In this document: positions 24,555-32,788 of the stretch, piece after piece | How positions within the stretch are numbered: position 1 is the first letter of the stretch | Layout: every line of letters begins with the position of its first letter | Assembly (NCBI GenBank): GCA_036654795.1 | Contig: JAVVRI010000008.1 | Span: forward strand, 1 to 32,838 | Length of the DNA stretch: 32,838 bases | Direction of reading: 5' to 3' | Origin: JAVVRI01 sp036654795 | GTDB taxonomy: Bacteria > Bacteroidota > Bacteroidia > Bacteroidales > Tannerellaceae | Position numbers and translations under genes: made by a program | The notes under the pieces: model-generated | Databases searched by the model: none | What the model was told of the DNA's origin: nothing | What the model saw: the letters and a program-made list of their open reading frames with translations, nothing else

Positions 24555-26110
24555 GGTTGCAATGCTTTAGGTTTAAATGATTCAAAAGGTATATTCTCGC
24601 CTATATAGTGACGCCATTCGTCATCAGTGAAGTCGCGCTTCAGGTTATTTTTGACTTGTAAGGCCATAACTTCCGGAGAAATGACGATGCGCGAAAGAGT
24701 GGAACTTTCATCGCCGGTCCAGATCGATCCTTCTTCTAATAAGGCAAAACAATAAAGCCATGAACCTGTGGTTCTGACGGTCACAGCTTCCTGTTTCCCT
24801 TCTCCAATGTACCACTGATTCAGCGTGCAGTCATAACTGGAAGACAACAGATGATTGCCATTAAAGGTTAATTGGGTAATATTTGAACGGTGTCTGATGA
24901 GTTTATTCAATATATCGCCTTCTGCATTGAGCAGATAGATGGTCCCAGAGACACTTCCGGCCGCGCCCATCTGTAGTTGAGAGGACCAGGCATAGGCCGT
25001 CACCTTTTCTTTTATCATGGTTGAAAAAGGAACTACTTGACCATCCTTATTGATTCTGGAAGCAAAGCCTCCTTGTCCGAAAACAACGTAATCCTTATTT
25101 TGATGTCCTACTGCCGAGATAGGTTGTGATAACGGAATAGTCCGCAAAAACTTTAATCCCTCTTTTTGATAGAAAGAGAGGGAATGTTTTGCAACTAATA
25201 ATAAATACTTGGAATCGAATGGAATAATTCGCATGAATTCTTTATCATCAAGTAATATACTCTTACTTTCTCCTTGTTCCGGCTTGACTACCAAATATCC
25301 GTTATGGGACAAGGCATAAATCGTATTTTGGTTGTCTATAAGTGCATCTCTGAAATCATAATTGGAGTCGCTGAAGAGCAATTTGTCATTGATTTTGTTT
25401 CCTCCGGTATACTGCCAGCGGATGATCTCACCATATTTGCTAACAGTAATAAAAACATCTTTTGAACTTGGGTTAGGCACAATGCGAGTAATTCCACCTC
25501 TGTATCTACTCCATGAAGTCACACTTTTACTACTGATGGTGAGTGCATTGAATATGGCAGGTTGATATACGTCCCCTCGATAACGGGAAGTATAGAGCCA
25601 AGCTGAATAAGCCATCAATGAAGCAATATCTTGATTCTCTACTTGATATTGCATAGCCGACAGGGATCCGAGTGAACGTCCTAAAGCAATGTAGCTCAAC
25701 GTGTCGGCTACCCGTTTGGAGTATTCGGCCTGTTGTTGTTTCACTTCTGCCAAAGAGCGTTGCTCTTCAGCTAATTTGTAGGCAGAAACGGCTTGCCTTT
25801 CTGCGTCTTGAGCTTTGAGCCGTTCCGATTCTGCTTGATTTCTCATTTCGGTAGCTATTTGAGTCTGTATGACGGCTTTTTCACGCTGTTTGTCCGAAAT
25901 GTCTTTTTGTTGGTAGGCGATATCTTCCATCTGTTTGCTGACACGTCTTACCACAGATGTATGCTCTTCCTCCTCCGTCAGGTCTGTCAATTGAGTATGC
26001 AGCTTTGCCGTTTCGGCTAACAAATGGTTATACGAATAATACAGACCGATGCTTAGCGTAAGCAGCAGAAGGCAAACTCCCCCCCAAATGATATGGATTT
26101 TAATTTTCAC
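24551..26110 (-). CDS. Membrane-anchored coiled-coil / WD40-like beta-propeller protein
   Basis: The protein has 519 residues. There is one transmembrane helix at about 8-28 (IIWGGVCLLLLTLSIGLYYSY) and a long charged coiled coil at about 30-140 (QREKAVIQTQIATEMRNQAE, ERLKAQDAERQAVSAYKLAE). A helical linker (LSYIALGRSLGSL, DIASLMAYSAWLYTSRY) resembles the spacer found before WD40 repeats in STAND/caspase-type proteins. A propeller at about 185-480 includes ITQLTFNGNHLLSSSYDCTLNQWYIG and SIWTGDESSTLSRI. The C-terminus (KRDFTDDEWRHYIGENIPFE) is the usual end of such propellers. No enzymatic domain is visible, so it looks like a scaffold or ligand reader. Which side of the membrane the propeller faces is uncertain; a signal-anchor reading puts it in the periplasm. 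It lies 25 bp after the 43-residue gene and overlaps the sensor gene by 4 bp. Confidence 0.75.
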   Translation of the reverse strand: MKIKIHIIWGGVCLLLLTLSIGLYYSYNHLLAETAKLHTQLTDLTEEEEHTSVVRRVSKQMEDIAYQQKDISDKQREKAVIQTQIATEMRNQAESERLKAQDAERQAVSAYKLAEEQRSLAEVKQQQAEYSKRVADTLSYIALGRSLGSLSAMQYQVENQDIASLMAYSAWLYTSRYRGDVYQPAIFNALTISSKSVTSWSRYRGGITRIVPNPSSKDVFITVSKYGEIIRWQYTGGNKINDKLLFSDSNYDFRDALIDNQNTIYALSHNGYLVVKPEQGESKSILLDDKEFMRIIPFDSKYLLLVAKHSLSFYQKEGLKFLRTIPLSQPISAVGHQNKDYVVFGQGGFASRINKDGQVVPFSTMIKEKVTAYAWSSQLQMGAAGSVSGTIYLLNAEGDILNKLIRHRSNITQLTFNGNHLLSSSYDCTLNQWYIGEGKQEAVTVRTTGSWLYCFALLEEGSIWTGDESSTLSRIVISPEVMALQVKNNLKRDFTDDEWRHYIGENIPFESFKPKALQP

Positions 26111-26135
26111 TCAATTAATTCGTTATGGTGTTATT

Positions 26136-26267
26136 TTATTGTAAGGAGATGATGGTTCCGATACCCAGTTCTTCCATCAATACCAGTGCATTGTTCGTGG
26201 CCAACTGTTCGCCTATTTTAACGATGATGGATGTACCTTCCATGCTTACTATAAATTTATTTTCCAT
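26136..26267 (-). CDS. 43-residue small protein, unknown function
   Basis: A complete short frame runs from the ATG at 26267 to a TAA at 26136, encoding MENKFIVSMEGTSIIVKIGE followed by QLATNNALVLMEELGIGTIISLQ. It has no Cys, no signal peptide and no membrane helix; the pattern suggests strand-helix-strand. It lies 23 bp after the ATPase stop and 25 bp before the propeller gene, on the same strand, with clean start and stop. That spacing and the balanced, soluble composition argue for a real gene. I do not recognise the family. It may be a small partner of the propeller or sensor proteins. Confidence 0.65.
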   Translation of the reverse strand: MENKFIVSMEGTSIIVKIGEQLATNNALVLMEELGIGTIISLQ

Positions 26268-26290
26268 AATTTACTATTTTTAATCGGTTA

Positions 26291-27457
26291 TTAATTCTTT
26301 ATTCTTAATTCCGCAGTGCTTTCTCCGTAGACTCGATTTATCCACATAGCAAACAACTTGTCGGTAACAGAGTATACTTTATTTACTTCTGTGATATGGT
26401 CTTTTTCGAGTAGCTGCTTTGCTGCGGCTTGAATAGAACTAGCTGTGGCTAAACGATGACGATTGATAAAGTCGGCGGAAAGAATCTGTGTTGCTTCTCC
26501 CTCTTTAGCAATAGCATATAAAAGCATCTTCTGCTTTTCGGGAATATTTGATAAAATCTCACGAAATATCGTCTCATTATAAGCTATCATAGAGTCAATA
26601 GCTATTCGTATTATTTCTTGTGTACATTCATCTCCCTCTGAAGTATCTGCAAACGATTCGTTAAATGTCTTTTGAATATAAAATGTATGCCCCCTAAAAA
26701 GATCGTACACTTTATCCACGTTCTCCGTTTTGATTTTTCTGTTACGGTTTTCAAAATGTTCAATAATAAACGATACATATAGATCTTTGTCAATAGCATT
26801 CAATTCCATAATATCTGAACTACGATAAAATGGTCGGCTAGACGAAAGAAACATTGTTTGCATCATAGTCCGTTCACTTCCTGCAAATATAAAATTACTG
26901 TTGCTGATCTTCTGAATATGTGTACGCAACAATGCTTCGATATTTTTCTCGGAGTATTTAGAGATTTGTTGAAATTCATCAATAGCCACAATGCAAGGCT
27001 TATCTGCCGCTGCTAAACACCTAAAAATCTCCTCCAATGTATATTCAGGGCGATCAATGTCACCCAATTCTACATTGAAGGTAGGTAAACTAGTCAATGG
27101 GTCGAAACCAAACTTACCGCTAATGGATTTCAACGTTTGAATAAATAAGATTGCCATTTTTTTGCTGAGAGGTGTCAGTGTTTCAAAAATTTCCTTCCCA
27201 AGAATGTAGGTAAACTCTCGCAAGCTAGAAGTGTGAAGTATGTCAATGAAAAATGTATAGTAATGGTTTTTGATTTCTGTCTTTTCGTAACAAAACTGTA
27301 TCAGCCCTGTTTTACCCATACGACGTGGCGAGATAATAACCATATTATTACCGTTAGTGATAGATTTTACAAGCCTTGCAGACTCTTGAATTCGATCGCA
27401 AAAATACTGAGGCTCAATTTTGCCCGTAACTATAAAAGGATTAGTCTCTTTAGCCAT
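26291..27457 (-). CDS. AAA/STAND-type ATPase (archaeal-ATPase-like, ATPase_2 family)
   Basis: The protein has 388 residues from the ATG at 27457 (MAKETNPFIVTGKIEPQYFC). The frame is open to 27613, but the extra part reads through a DNA repeat (AVKNGLSAVKNG) and is not protein-like. The P-loop is SPRRMGKTGL near residue 49, the variant typical of the archaeal ATPase/ATPase_2 group. Walker B is CIVAIDEFQQI, and a sensor-like motif is NFIFAGSERTMMQTMF. The C-terminal third (QKMLLYAIAKEGEATQILSADFINRH, SSIQAAAKQLLEKDHITEV) forms a winged-helix-like domain. Such ATPases are abundant, multi-copy and patchy in Bacteroidota; their targets are mostly unknown. It stands first in the minus-strand run, 23 bp before the small gene, and may be an operon member or an independent insertion. 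Confidence 0.8.
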   Translation of the reverse strand: MAKETNPFIVTGKIEPQYFCDRIQESARLVKSITNGNNMVIISPRRMGKTGLIQFCYEKTEIKNHYYTFFIDILHTSSLREFTYILGKEIFETLTPLSKKMAILFIQTLKSISGKFGFDPLTSLPTFNVELGDIDRPEYTLEEIFRCLAAADKPCIVAIDEFQQISKYSEKNIEALLRTHIQKISNSNFIFAGSERTMMQTMFLSSSRPFYRSSDIMELNAIDKDLYVSFIIEHFENRNRKIKTENVDKVYDLFRGHTFYIQKTFNESFADTSEGDECTQEIIRIAIDSMIAYNETIFREILSNIPEKQKMLLYAIAKEGEATQILSADFINRHRLATASSIQAAAKQLLEKDHITEVNKVYSVTDKLFAMWINRVYGESTAELRIKN

Positions 27458-27502
27458 ATGCTTCTTATTTTGCGTAAAATTAGTTATTGATTTTCTATTA
27501 TG

Positions 27503-27534
27503 CAAATAAAATAACTGCTGTTTTGGAACTTCAA
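27503..27534 (-). promoter_or_regulatory. Possible promoter of the accessory operon
   Basis: On the minus strand TTG (27534 to 27532) and TTTATTTG (27510 to 27503, seven of eight matches to TAnnTTTG) are separated by 21 bp, close to the Bacteroidota -33/-7 layout. It would start a transcript about 40 nt before the ATPase gene. It abuts the hairpin-forming repeat. Confidence 0.3.
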
Positions 27535-27587
27535 CGGCTCGTCTGCCATTTTTTACGGCAGACAAGCCGTTTTTTACGGCAGACGAG
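27533..27587. repeat. Direct and inverted repeat array upstream of the ATPase gene
   Basis: The 15-mer TTTTTTACGGCAGAC occurs at 27549-27563 and 27570-27584 (period 21). In addition AACGGCTCGTCTGCC (27533-27547) is the inverse of 27557-27571 with one mismatch, and CTCGTCTGCC (27538-27547) is the exact inverse of 27578-27587. The segment can thus form two mutually exclusive hairpins whose loops contain T6. It could be a bidirectional terminator, an attenuator or the scar of a mobile element. Confidence 0.6.
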
Positions 27588-27804
27588 AGAATACGAGTGC
27601 TCTCACGTAGCACAACTAGCTAATTTGTAATCAGAAACAAGAAAATAGATAAAAAACTTAAAAAACATGCCTATAAACCATAAGTTATGAATAAAAAATT
27701 ATAATTCTTTGTAATGCCGCTGATTATTTGTATATTTGTCGGCGATTAAGCGAAGATGAGGAGGGGGCAGGTAGTCCCCTTCTTTTGTTCTTAACTGTAT
27801 GTAT
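27588..27804. other. Intergenic region between divergent ATPase and rimP
   Basis: The stretch is AT-rich. Apart from the rimP promoter boxes at 27708-27738 and a G-rich leader segment (GATGAGGAGGGGGCAGG, near 27755-27771), I see no gene, RNA or further repeat in it. Confidence 0.5.
27708..27738 (+). promoter_or_regulatory. Promoter of the rimP-nusA-infB operon
   Basis: TTTG (27708-27711) and TATATTTG (27731-27738) are separated by 19 bp, a full match to the Bacteroidota housekeeping sigma promoter (-33 TTTG, -7 TAnnTTTG). The leader would be about 60 nt long. Confidence 0.75.
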
Positions 27805-28272
27805 ATGATTGAAAGGAACGTAATATGTCAGTTGGCCGAGGAGCATTTAGCTTCTACGGACAATTTTTTGGTAGATGTGGTTATTAAGCCGGGTAACTTT
27901 ATTGTTGTGGAAATAGACAATGACGAAGGAGTCTTCATTGAAGACTGCACAGCCCTGAGCCGCTATCTGGAGGAACATCTGGATAGGGAAGTGGAGGATT
28001 TCGAGCTGGAAGTGGGCTCGGCGGGCGTTACTTCGCCCTTCAAAATACTCCGCCAATACCAAAAAAATGTGGGTAACGAAGTGGAAGTGTTACTCAAAAG
28101 TGGCGTAAAACTAGAAGGAATATTAAAATCGGCAGATACGACCGGCTTGGTTCTGACCATAGAGAAGCAAGTAAAGCCCGAAGGTGCCAAACGAAAAATA
28201 ACGGTTCAGGAAGATCTGACCTATACATTCGATGAAATAAAATATACAAAATACTTAATAAGATTCAAGTAA
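27805..28272 (+). CDS. rimP: Ribosome maturation factor RimP
   Basis: RimP is a cytosolic assembly factor for the 30S subunit. The protein has 155 residues. The N-terminal domain contains FLVDVVIKPGNFIVVEIDND, VFIEDCTALSRYLEEHLDRE and the conserved FELEVGSAGVTSPF; the C-terminal Sm-like domain runs from NVGNEVEVLLKSGVKLEG to YTFDEIKYTKYLIRFK. The ATG at 27805 (MIERN) matches the usual Bacteroidales start; an ATG two codons earlier (27799) is possible. It is the first gene of the operon, with nusA 6 bp after its stop. Confidence 0.95.
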   Translation: MIERNVICQLAEEHLASTDNFLVDVVIKPGNFIVVEIDNDEGVFIEDCTALSRYLEEHLDREVEDFELEVGSAGVTSPFKILRQYQKNVGNEVEVLLKSGVKLEGILKSADTTGLVLTIEKQVKPEGAKRKITVQEDLTYTFDEIKYTKYLIRFK

Positions 28273-28278
28273 AAGATT

Positions 28279-29700
28279 ATGGCCAAGAAAGAGGAAACAA
28301 TCAGCATGATTGACACCCTTGCGGAGTTCAAGGAGTTGAAAAATATAGATAAGGACACAATGATCAGCGTTTTGGAAGATTCCTTCCGGAACGTAATCGC
28401 TAAAATGTTCGGCACGGATGAGAATTATGACGTAATTATCAACCCAGAGAAAGGAGACTTCGAAATCTGGAGAAACCGCAAGGTGGTGGCAGACGACGCA
28501 TTGGAAGACTCGAACCTGGAACTCACGCTCACCGAAGCACGCAAAATTGATGCGGACTGCGAAATAGGCGAAGAGGTGACAGACGAGGTATTCTTTGCCG
28601 GATTTGGCCGACGAGCCATTCTCAACCTGCGCCAGACACTGGCATCTAAAATACTTGAACTGCAAAAAGACAGTTTGTTCGCTAAATATAAAGACAAAAT
28701 CGGCACAATCATCACAGCCGACGTATATCAAGTCTGGAAGAAAGAGATCCTGCTGCTGGACGACGAGGGTAACGAATTGCTGCTCCCAAAAACAGAACAG
28801 ATCCCAACCGACTTCTATCGCAAAGGGGAAACCGTCCGCGCCATCGTGCAGAAGGTGGACAATCAGAACAACAACCCGAAGATTATCCTTTCACGCACCG
28901 ACAAAGTGTTCCTGCAACGCTTGTTCGAACTGGAAGTACCGGAAATCAACGATGGTCTGATAACCCTCAAAGCCATCGCCCGCATACCGGGCGAACGCGC
29001 CAAAGTAGCCGTAGAATCATACGACGACCGCATCGACCCCGTAGGAGCTTGCGTGGGGATGAAGGGATCACGTATACACGGCATTGTTCGCGAATTACGT
29101 AATGAAAACATTGATGTCATCAACTATACATCTAATATATCACTATTCATACAACGGGCACTGAGTCCCGCCAAGATCTCCTCCATACGAGTGAGTGAAG
29201 AAGATAAAAAGGCAGAAGTCTATTTGCGTCCTGAAGAGGTATCTCTGGCAATTGGAAAAGGCGGTCTGAACATCAAGCTAGCCTGCATGCTGACAGAATA
29301 CACCATTGATGTATTCCGTGACATAGAAGGAGCTGACGAAGAAGATATTTATCTGGATGAATTTACAGATGAAATAGACAGCTGGGTAATTGAAGCACTG
29401 AAGAACATCGGTTGCTACACCGCCAAAGGCGTACTGGCTATGACCCGCGCAGAACTTCTGGAACGTGCCGACCTTGAAGAAGCAACAGTCGACGAGGTAC
29501 TTGCTATTTTATCCGCCGAATTTGCAGAAGAAAGCACAGAAGAGGCCGCCGAAGAAGTAACTGAAGAAGTAACCGAAAAAACTACTGAAGAAGCAACGAC
29601 CGAAATAACGGAAGAAAACGCGACCGAAAGTACGGAAGAAGTTGCACCTGAAAGCACGGAAGACGCTATGGAAGATCCGAAGGAAGAAGACAAAGAATAA
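28279..29700 (+). CDS. nusA: Transcription termination/antitermination factor NusA
   Basis: NusA binds RNA polymerase and nascent RNA and modulates pausing, termination and antitermination. The protein has 473 residues: N-terminal polymerase-binding domain (1-125, SMIDTLAEFKELKNIDKDTM), S1 domain (about 130-200), and KH1/KH2 (about 200-350, GACVGMKGSRIHGIVRELRN, EEVSLAIGKGGLNIKLA). A helical segment with two HhH-like pieces (IGCYTAKGVLAMTRAELLER) reaches about residue 412. From 413 to the end is a low-complexity acidic tail of EE/TEE/STEE units, in place of the acidic repeat domains of proteobacterial NusA. The rimP-nusA-infB order is universal in bacteria and supports the call. Confidence 0.97.
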   Translation: MAKKEETISMIDTLAEFKELKNIDKDTMISVLEDSFRNVIAKMFGTDENYDVIINPEKGDFEIWRNRKVVADDALEDSNLELTLTEARKIDADCEIGEEVTDEVFFAGFGRRAILNLRQTLASKILELQKDSLFAKYKDKIGTIITADVYQVWKKEILLLDDEGNELLLPKTEQIPTDFYRKGETVRAIVQKVDNQNNNPKIILSRTDKVFLQRLFELEVPEINDGLITLKAIARIPGERAKVAVESYDDRIDPVGACVGMKGSRIHGIVRELRNENIDVINYTSNISLFIQRALSPAKISSIRVSEEDKKAEVYLRPEEVSLAIGKGGLNIKLACMLTEYTIDVFRDIEGADEEDIYLDEFTDEIDSWVIEALKNIGCYTAKGVLAMTRAELLERADLEEATVDEVLAILSAEFAEESTEEAAEEVTEEVTEKTTEEATTEITEENATESTEEVAPESTEDAMEDPKEEDKE

Positions 29701-29721
29701 TGTTTTACGACAAAGTTAGAT

Positions 29722-32700
29722 ATGCCTATAAAATTAATAAAAATAACAAGAGATTTAAACGTAGGAATTACCTCAGTGGTGGAGTTCCTACACAAGAAAG
29801 GTCATACGGTTGAGGAAAACCCCAACACGAGGATCAGTGATGAACAGTATGCTTTGCTCGTAAAAGAGTTTGGAAAAAATCTGACAGACAAAGAGCGTGA
29901 GCGCTTTGCGCCAGAGCAGCGTGCACCAAAAGAGACCCCTTCTGTGAAAGAAGAGAAGAGCTCGGAGATTAAAACTGAAATACCTGAAGAATTCAAACTC
30001 AAGATTGTAACGAAAGGAAAAATTGATTTGGATGGACCGTATAAAAAGGTACAGGAAACACCAGAAGTAGAAAAAACACCCGTTGTAGCAGTAAAGCCGC
30101 AACCCGCAGTCGTTCCGCCCGCACCGGAACCAATCCCGGCAGAAAAGCCCGTGATGACTGAAAAGAGCATCGCTGAAAAACTTATTAGCGAGAAACCAAT
30201 CGTGGAGAAACCGACAGAGGTAAAAGCCGTACAAACGGAAAACAAACCGGAACAGAAGGTGGCTGCAAAGCATGAGGTTCCTATGGAGAAATTAGTAGAA
30301 GAAAAAGTTATAGTTGTGGAAAAAGAAAAAGCCGAAAATAAACAGCCCGAGGTTGTTGAGCAACCCAAAGAAGTGAACACTGAAAAAGAGGTCGAAAAAA
30401 CAGCTGAGCCTGCTACTACCGTTGCAAGCGGCGAAGAAGAGCTTTTTCGGCTAAATACAACCAAATTCGAATCTAAAATTAAGGTTACCGGAAAGATAGA
30501 CCTGAACGCTCTCAACCAATCGACTCGCCCGAAAAAGAAAACGAAAGAGGAGAAGAAGCGCGAAAGAGATGACAAACGAGATAAGTTCACAAGCAACCGT
30601 CCCGCTCAATCGGCGCAACCCGGACAACACAAAGCACCGGGCGCTGCAACCAAACCGGGAACACCCGCAAAAGCGAGTGGCCCTGTTAAACCCGCCCCAA
30701 TCAAGGTAGGAGACGAGGCTGATGCCAAGAAAAAACGCAAACGCATCAAGAAAGACCGTGTGGACGTAGCTACTACGCCAGGCACAAACTTTACCCGCCC
30801 CACACTCCGTTCAAGCGAAGACCACAGTAAAAACAACGGTGGCTCACGCCTGAAAAAACCTGTAAAGGCTGAAGTTAACGAGGTAGACGTACAAAAGCAG
30901 ATCAAAGAGACGCTAGCACGCCTTACCAACAAAGGAAACAAGAACAACAAGGGAGCCAAATATCGTCGCGACAAACGTGACGCAGCCGTAAAGCGCGAAC
31001 ACGAGCAACAAGAAATAGAGGAACGCGAAAGCTTAGTCTTGAAGTTGACAGAGTTTGTAACTGCAAACGACCTAGCCAACATGATGGACGTGCCTGTTAC
31101 GAAAGTAATCGGGACTTGCATGAGCATCGGAATCATGGTTTCCATCAACCAACGACTGGATGCAGAAACAATCAATATAGTTGCCGATGAATTTGGTTTT
31201 AAAACAGAATATGTAAGTGCTGAGGTGGTGGAAGCCATCCGCGCAGACGAAGAATATGACAATGAAGAAGACTGGGTTACCCGTCCGCCGATCGTAACGG
31301 TCATGGGACACGTTGACCACGGTAAAACTTCACTGCTCGATAATATCCGTAAAGCAAACGTAATTGCCGGTGAAGCCGGAGGTATCACACAGCACATCGG
31401 TGCTTACAACGTGAAGTTGCCTAGTGGCCGCCGTATTACCTTCCTCGACACACCGGGTCACGAAGCCTTTACCGCCATGCGTGCTCGTGGTGCCAAAGTA
31501 ACGGACATCGCCATCATTATTGTTGCAGCAGACGACAGCGTGATGCCTCAAACCATTGAGGCCATCAACCACGCCGCAGCTGCCGGAGTGCCCATCGTGT
31601 TTGCCATTAACAAAATAGACAAGCCACATGCCAACCCTGAGAAGATCAAGGAGACATTGGCTCAGATGAACTACCTAGTTGAAGACTGGGGGGGGAAATA
31701 TCAAAGTCAGGAAATATCCGCCAAAAAAGGTATCGGCGTAGAAGAACTGCTCGAAAAGGTATTGCTGGAAGCAGACCTGCTCGACCTGAAGGCCAACCCG
31801 ACCAAACGTGCTACCGGTTCTATCATTGAATCGTCTCTCGACAAAGGACGTGGTTACGTATCGACCATATTGGTTGAAAACGGTACCCTAAGAATGGGCG
31901 ATATTGTATTAGCCGGAACGCATCACGGACGCATCAAGGCCATGTTCAACGAACGTAACCAACGCGTAGAGATAGCAAAACCTTCCGAACCTGTATTGAT
32001 TCTCGGTTTGAACGGTGCTCCGCAGGCAGGCGACACATTCAATGTGCTGGAAACAGAACAGGAAGCTCGCGAAATTGCCACACGCCGCGAACAATTGCAG
32101 CGCGAACTCGGACTACGTACGCAGAAGATGCTTACGCTGGATGACATCGGTCGCCGCATCGCTGTGGGTAACTTCCAGGAGTTGAACGTGATTGTGAAGG
32201 GTGACGTGGACGGTTCCGTAGAGGCATTGTCCGACTCCTTGATCCGCCTTTCAAGCGAGAAGATTCAAGTAAACGTGATACACAAGGCTGTGGGTCAGAT
32301 ATCCGAATCGGATGTCGTACTGGCTGCTGCGTCGAACGCGATTGTAATTGGTTTCCAAGTACGCCCCTCACTACCCGCCAGACGCGTGGCAGAGAAGGAA
32401 GGCGTGGAGATTCGCCTCTACTCCATCATCTACGATGCAATCGAAGAGGTGAAGAGTGCAATGGAAGGTATGCTTGCTCCGGAAATGAAGGAAGAGATTA
32501 CCGCAAACGTAGAAGTACGCGAAGTGTTCAAGATCACAAAGGTCGGCACAGTTGCCGGTTGTATGGTGAAGGAGGGTAAGATAAAACGCAGCAACAAGAT
32601 ACGCCTGATCCGCGATGGCATCGTGATCTATGCCGGAGACTTGGGCTCGCTCAAGCGCTTCAAGGATGACGTAAAAGAAGTAGCCTTCGGATACGAATGT

Positions 32701-32787
32701 GGTTTGAACATTGACAAATACAACGACATCGAAGTAGGCGACGTTATCGAAGCATACGAAGAAGTAGAAGTAAAGAAGACGTTATAA
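29722..32787 (+). CDS. infB: Translation initiation factor IF-2
   Basis: IF-2 is a GTPase that brings initiator tRNA to the 30S subunit and promotes subunit joining. The protein has 1021 residues. An IF2 N-terminal domain (1-55, IKLIKITRDLNVGITSVVEF) is followed by a long low-complexity linker (about 60-420) rich in EKP, then KKKRKR and Gly/Asn/Lys. A second N-terminal-like domain (about 430-500) contains VTKVIGTCMSIGIMVSINQR. The G domain shows GHVDHGKT (from 529), DTPGHEAF (near 576) and NKID (near 630); domains II-IV follow to VEVKKTL. The long linker is usual for Bacteroidota IF-2. It starts 21 bp after nusA. Confidence 0.98.
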   Translation: MPIKLIKITRDLNVGITSVVEFLHKKGHTVEENPNTRISDEQYALLVKEFGKNLTDKERERFAPEQRAPKETPSVKEEKSSEIKTEIPEEFKLKIVTKGKIDLDGPYKKVQETPEVEKTPVVAVKPQPAVVPPAPEPIPAEKPVMTEKSIAEKLISEKPIVEKPTEVKAVQTENKPEQKVAAKHEVPMEKLVEEKVIVVEKEKAENKQPEVVEQPKEVNTEKEVEKTAEPATTVASGEEELFRLNTTKFESKIKVTGKIDLNALNQSTRPKKKTKEEKKRERDDKRDKFTSNRPAQSAQPGQHKAPGAATKPGTPAKASGPVKPAPIKVGDEADAKKKRKRIKKDRVDVATTPGTNFTRPTLRSSEDHSKNNGGSRLKKPVKAEVNEVDVQKQIKETLARLTNKGNKNNKGAKYRRDKRDAAVKREHEQQEIEERESLVLKLTEFVTANDLANMMDVPVTKVIGTCMSIGIMVSINQRLDAETINIVADEFGFKTEYVSAEVVEAIRADEEYDNEEDWVTRPPIVTVMGHVDHGKTSLLDNIRKANVIAGEAGGITQHIGAYNVKLPSGRRITFLDTPGHEAFTAMRARGAKVTDIAIIIVAADDSVMPQTIEAINHAAAAGVPIVFAINKIDKPHANPEKIKETLAQMNYLVEDWGGKYQSQEISAKKGIGVEELLEKVLLEADLLDLKANPTKRATGSIIESSLDKGRGYVSTILVENGTLRMGDIVLAGTHHGRIKAMFNERNQRVEIAKPSEPVLILGLNGAPQAGDTFNVLETEQEAREIATRREQLQRELGLRTQKMLTLDDIGRRIAVGNFQELNVIVKGDVDGSVEALSDSLIRLSSEKIQVNVIHKAVGQISESDVVLAAASNAIVIGFQVRPSLPARRVAEKEGVEIRLYSIIYDAIEEVKSAMEGMLAPEMKEEITANVEVREVFKITKVGTVAGCMVKEGKIKRSNKIRLIRDGIVIYAGDLGSLKRFKDDVKEVAFGYECGLNIDKYNDIEVGDVIEAYEEVEVKKTL

Positions 32788-32788
32788 C

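Noticed and set aside
27458..27613. Upstream extension of the ATPase protein (MLRESTRILSSAVKNG...)
   Set aside because: It translates the hairpin-forming DNA repeat; conserved-looking protein begins at MAKETNPFIV (27457).
29802..31397. Two long minus-strand frames (about 264 and 263 codons) opposite infB
   Set aside because: They are antisense shadows of the low-complexity IF-2 linker and G domain; the Ser/Phe-rich composition mirrors the Glu/Lys-rich sense strand.
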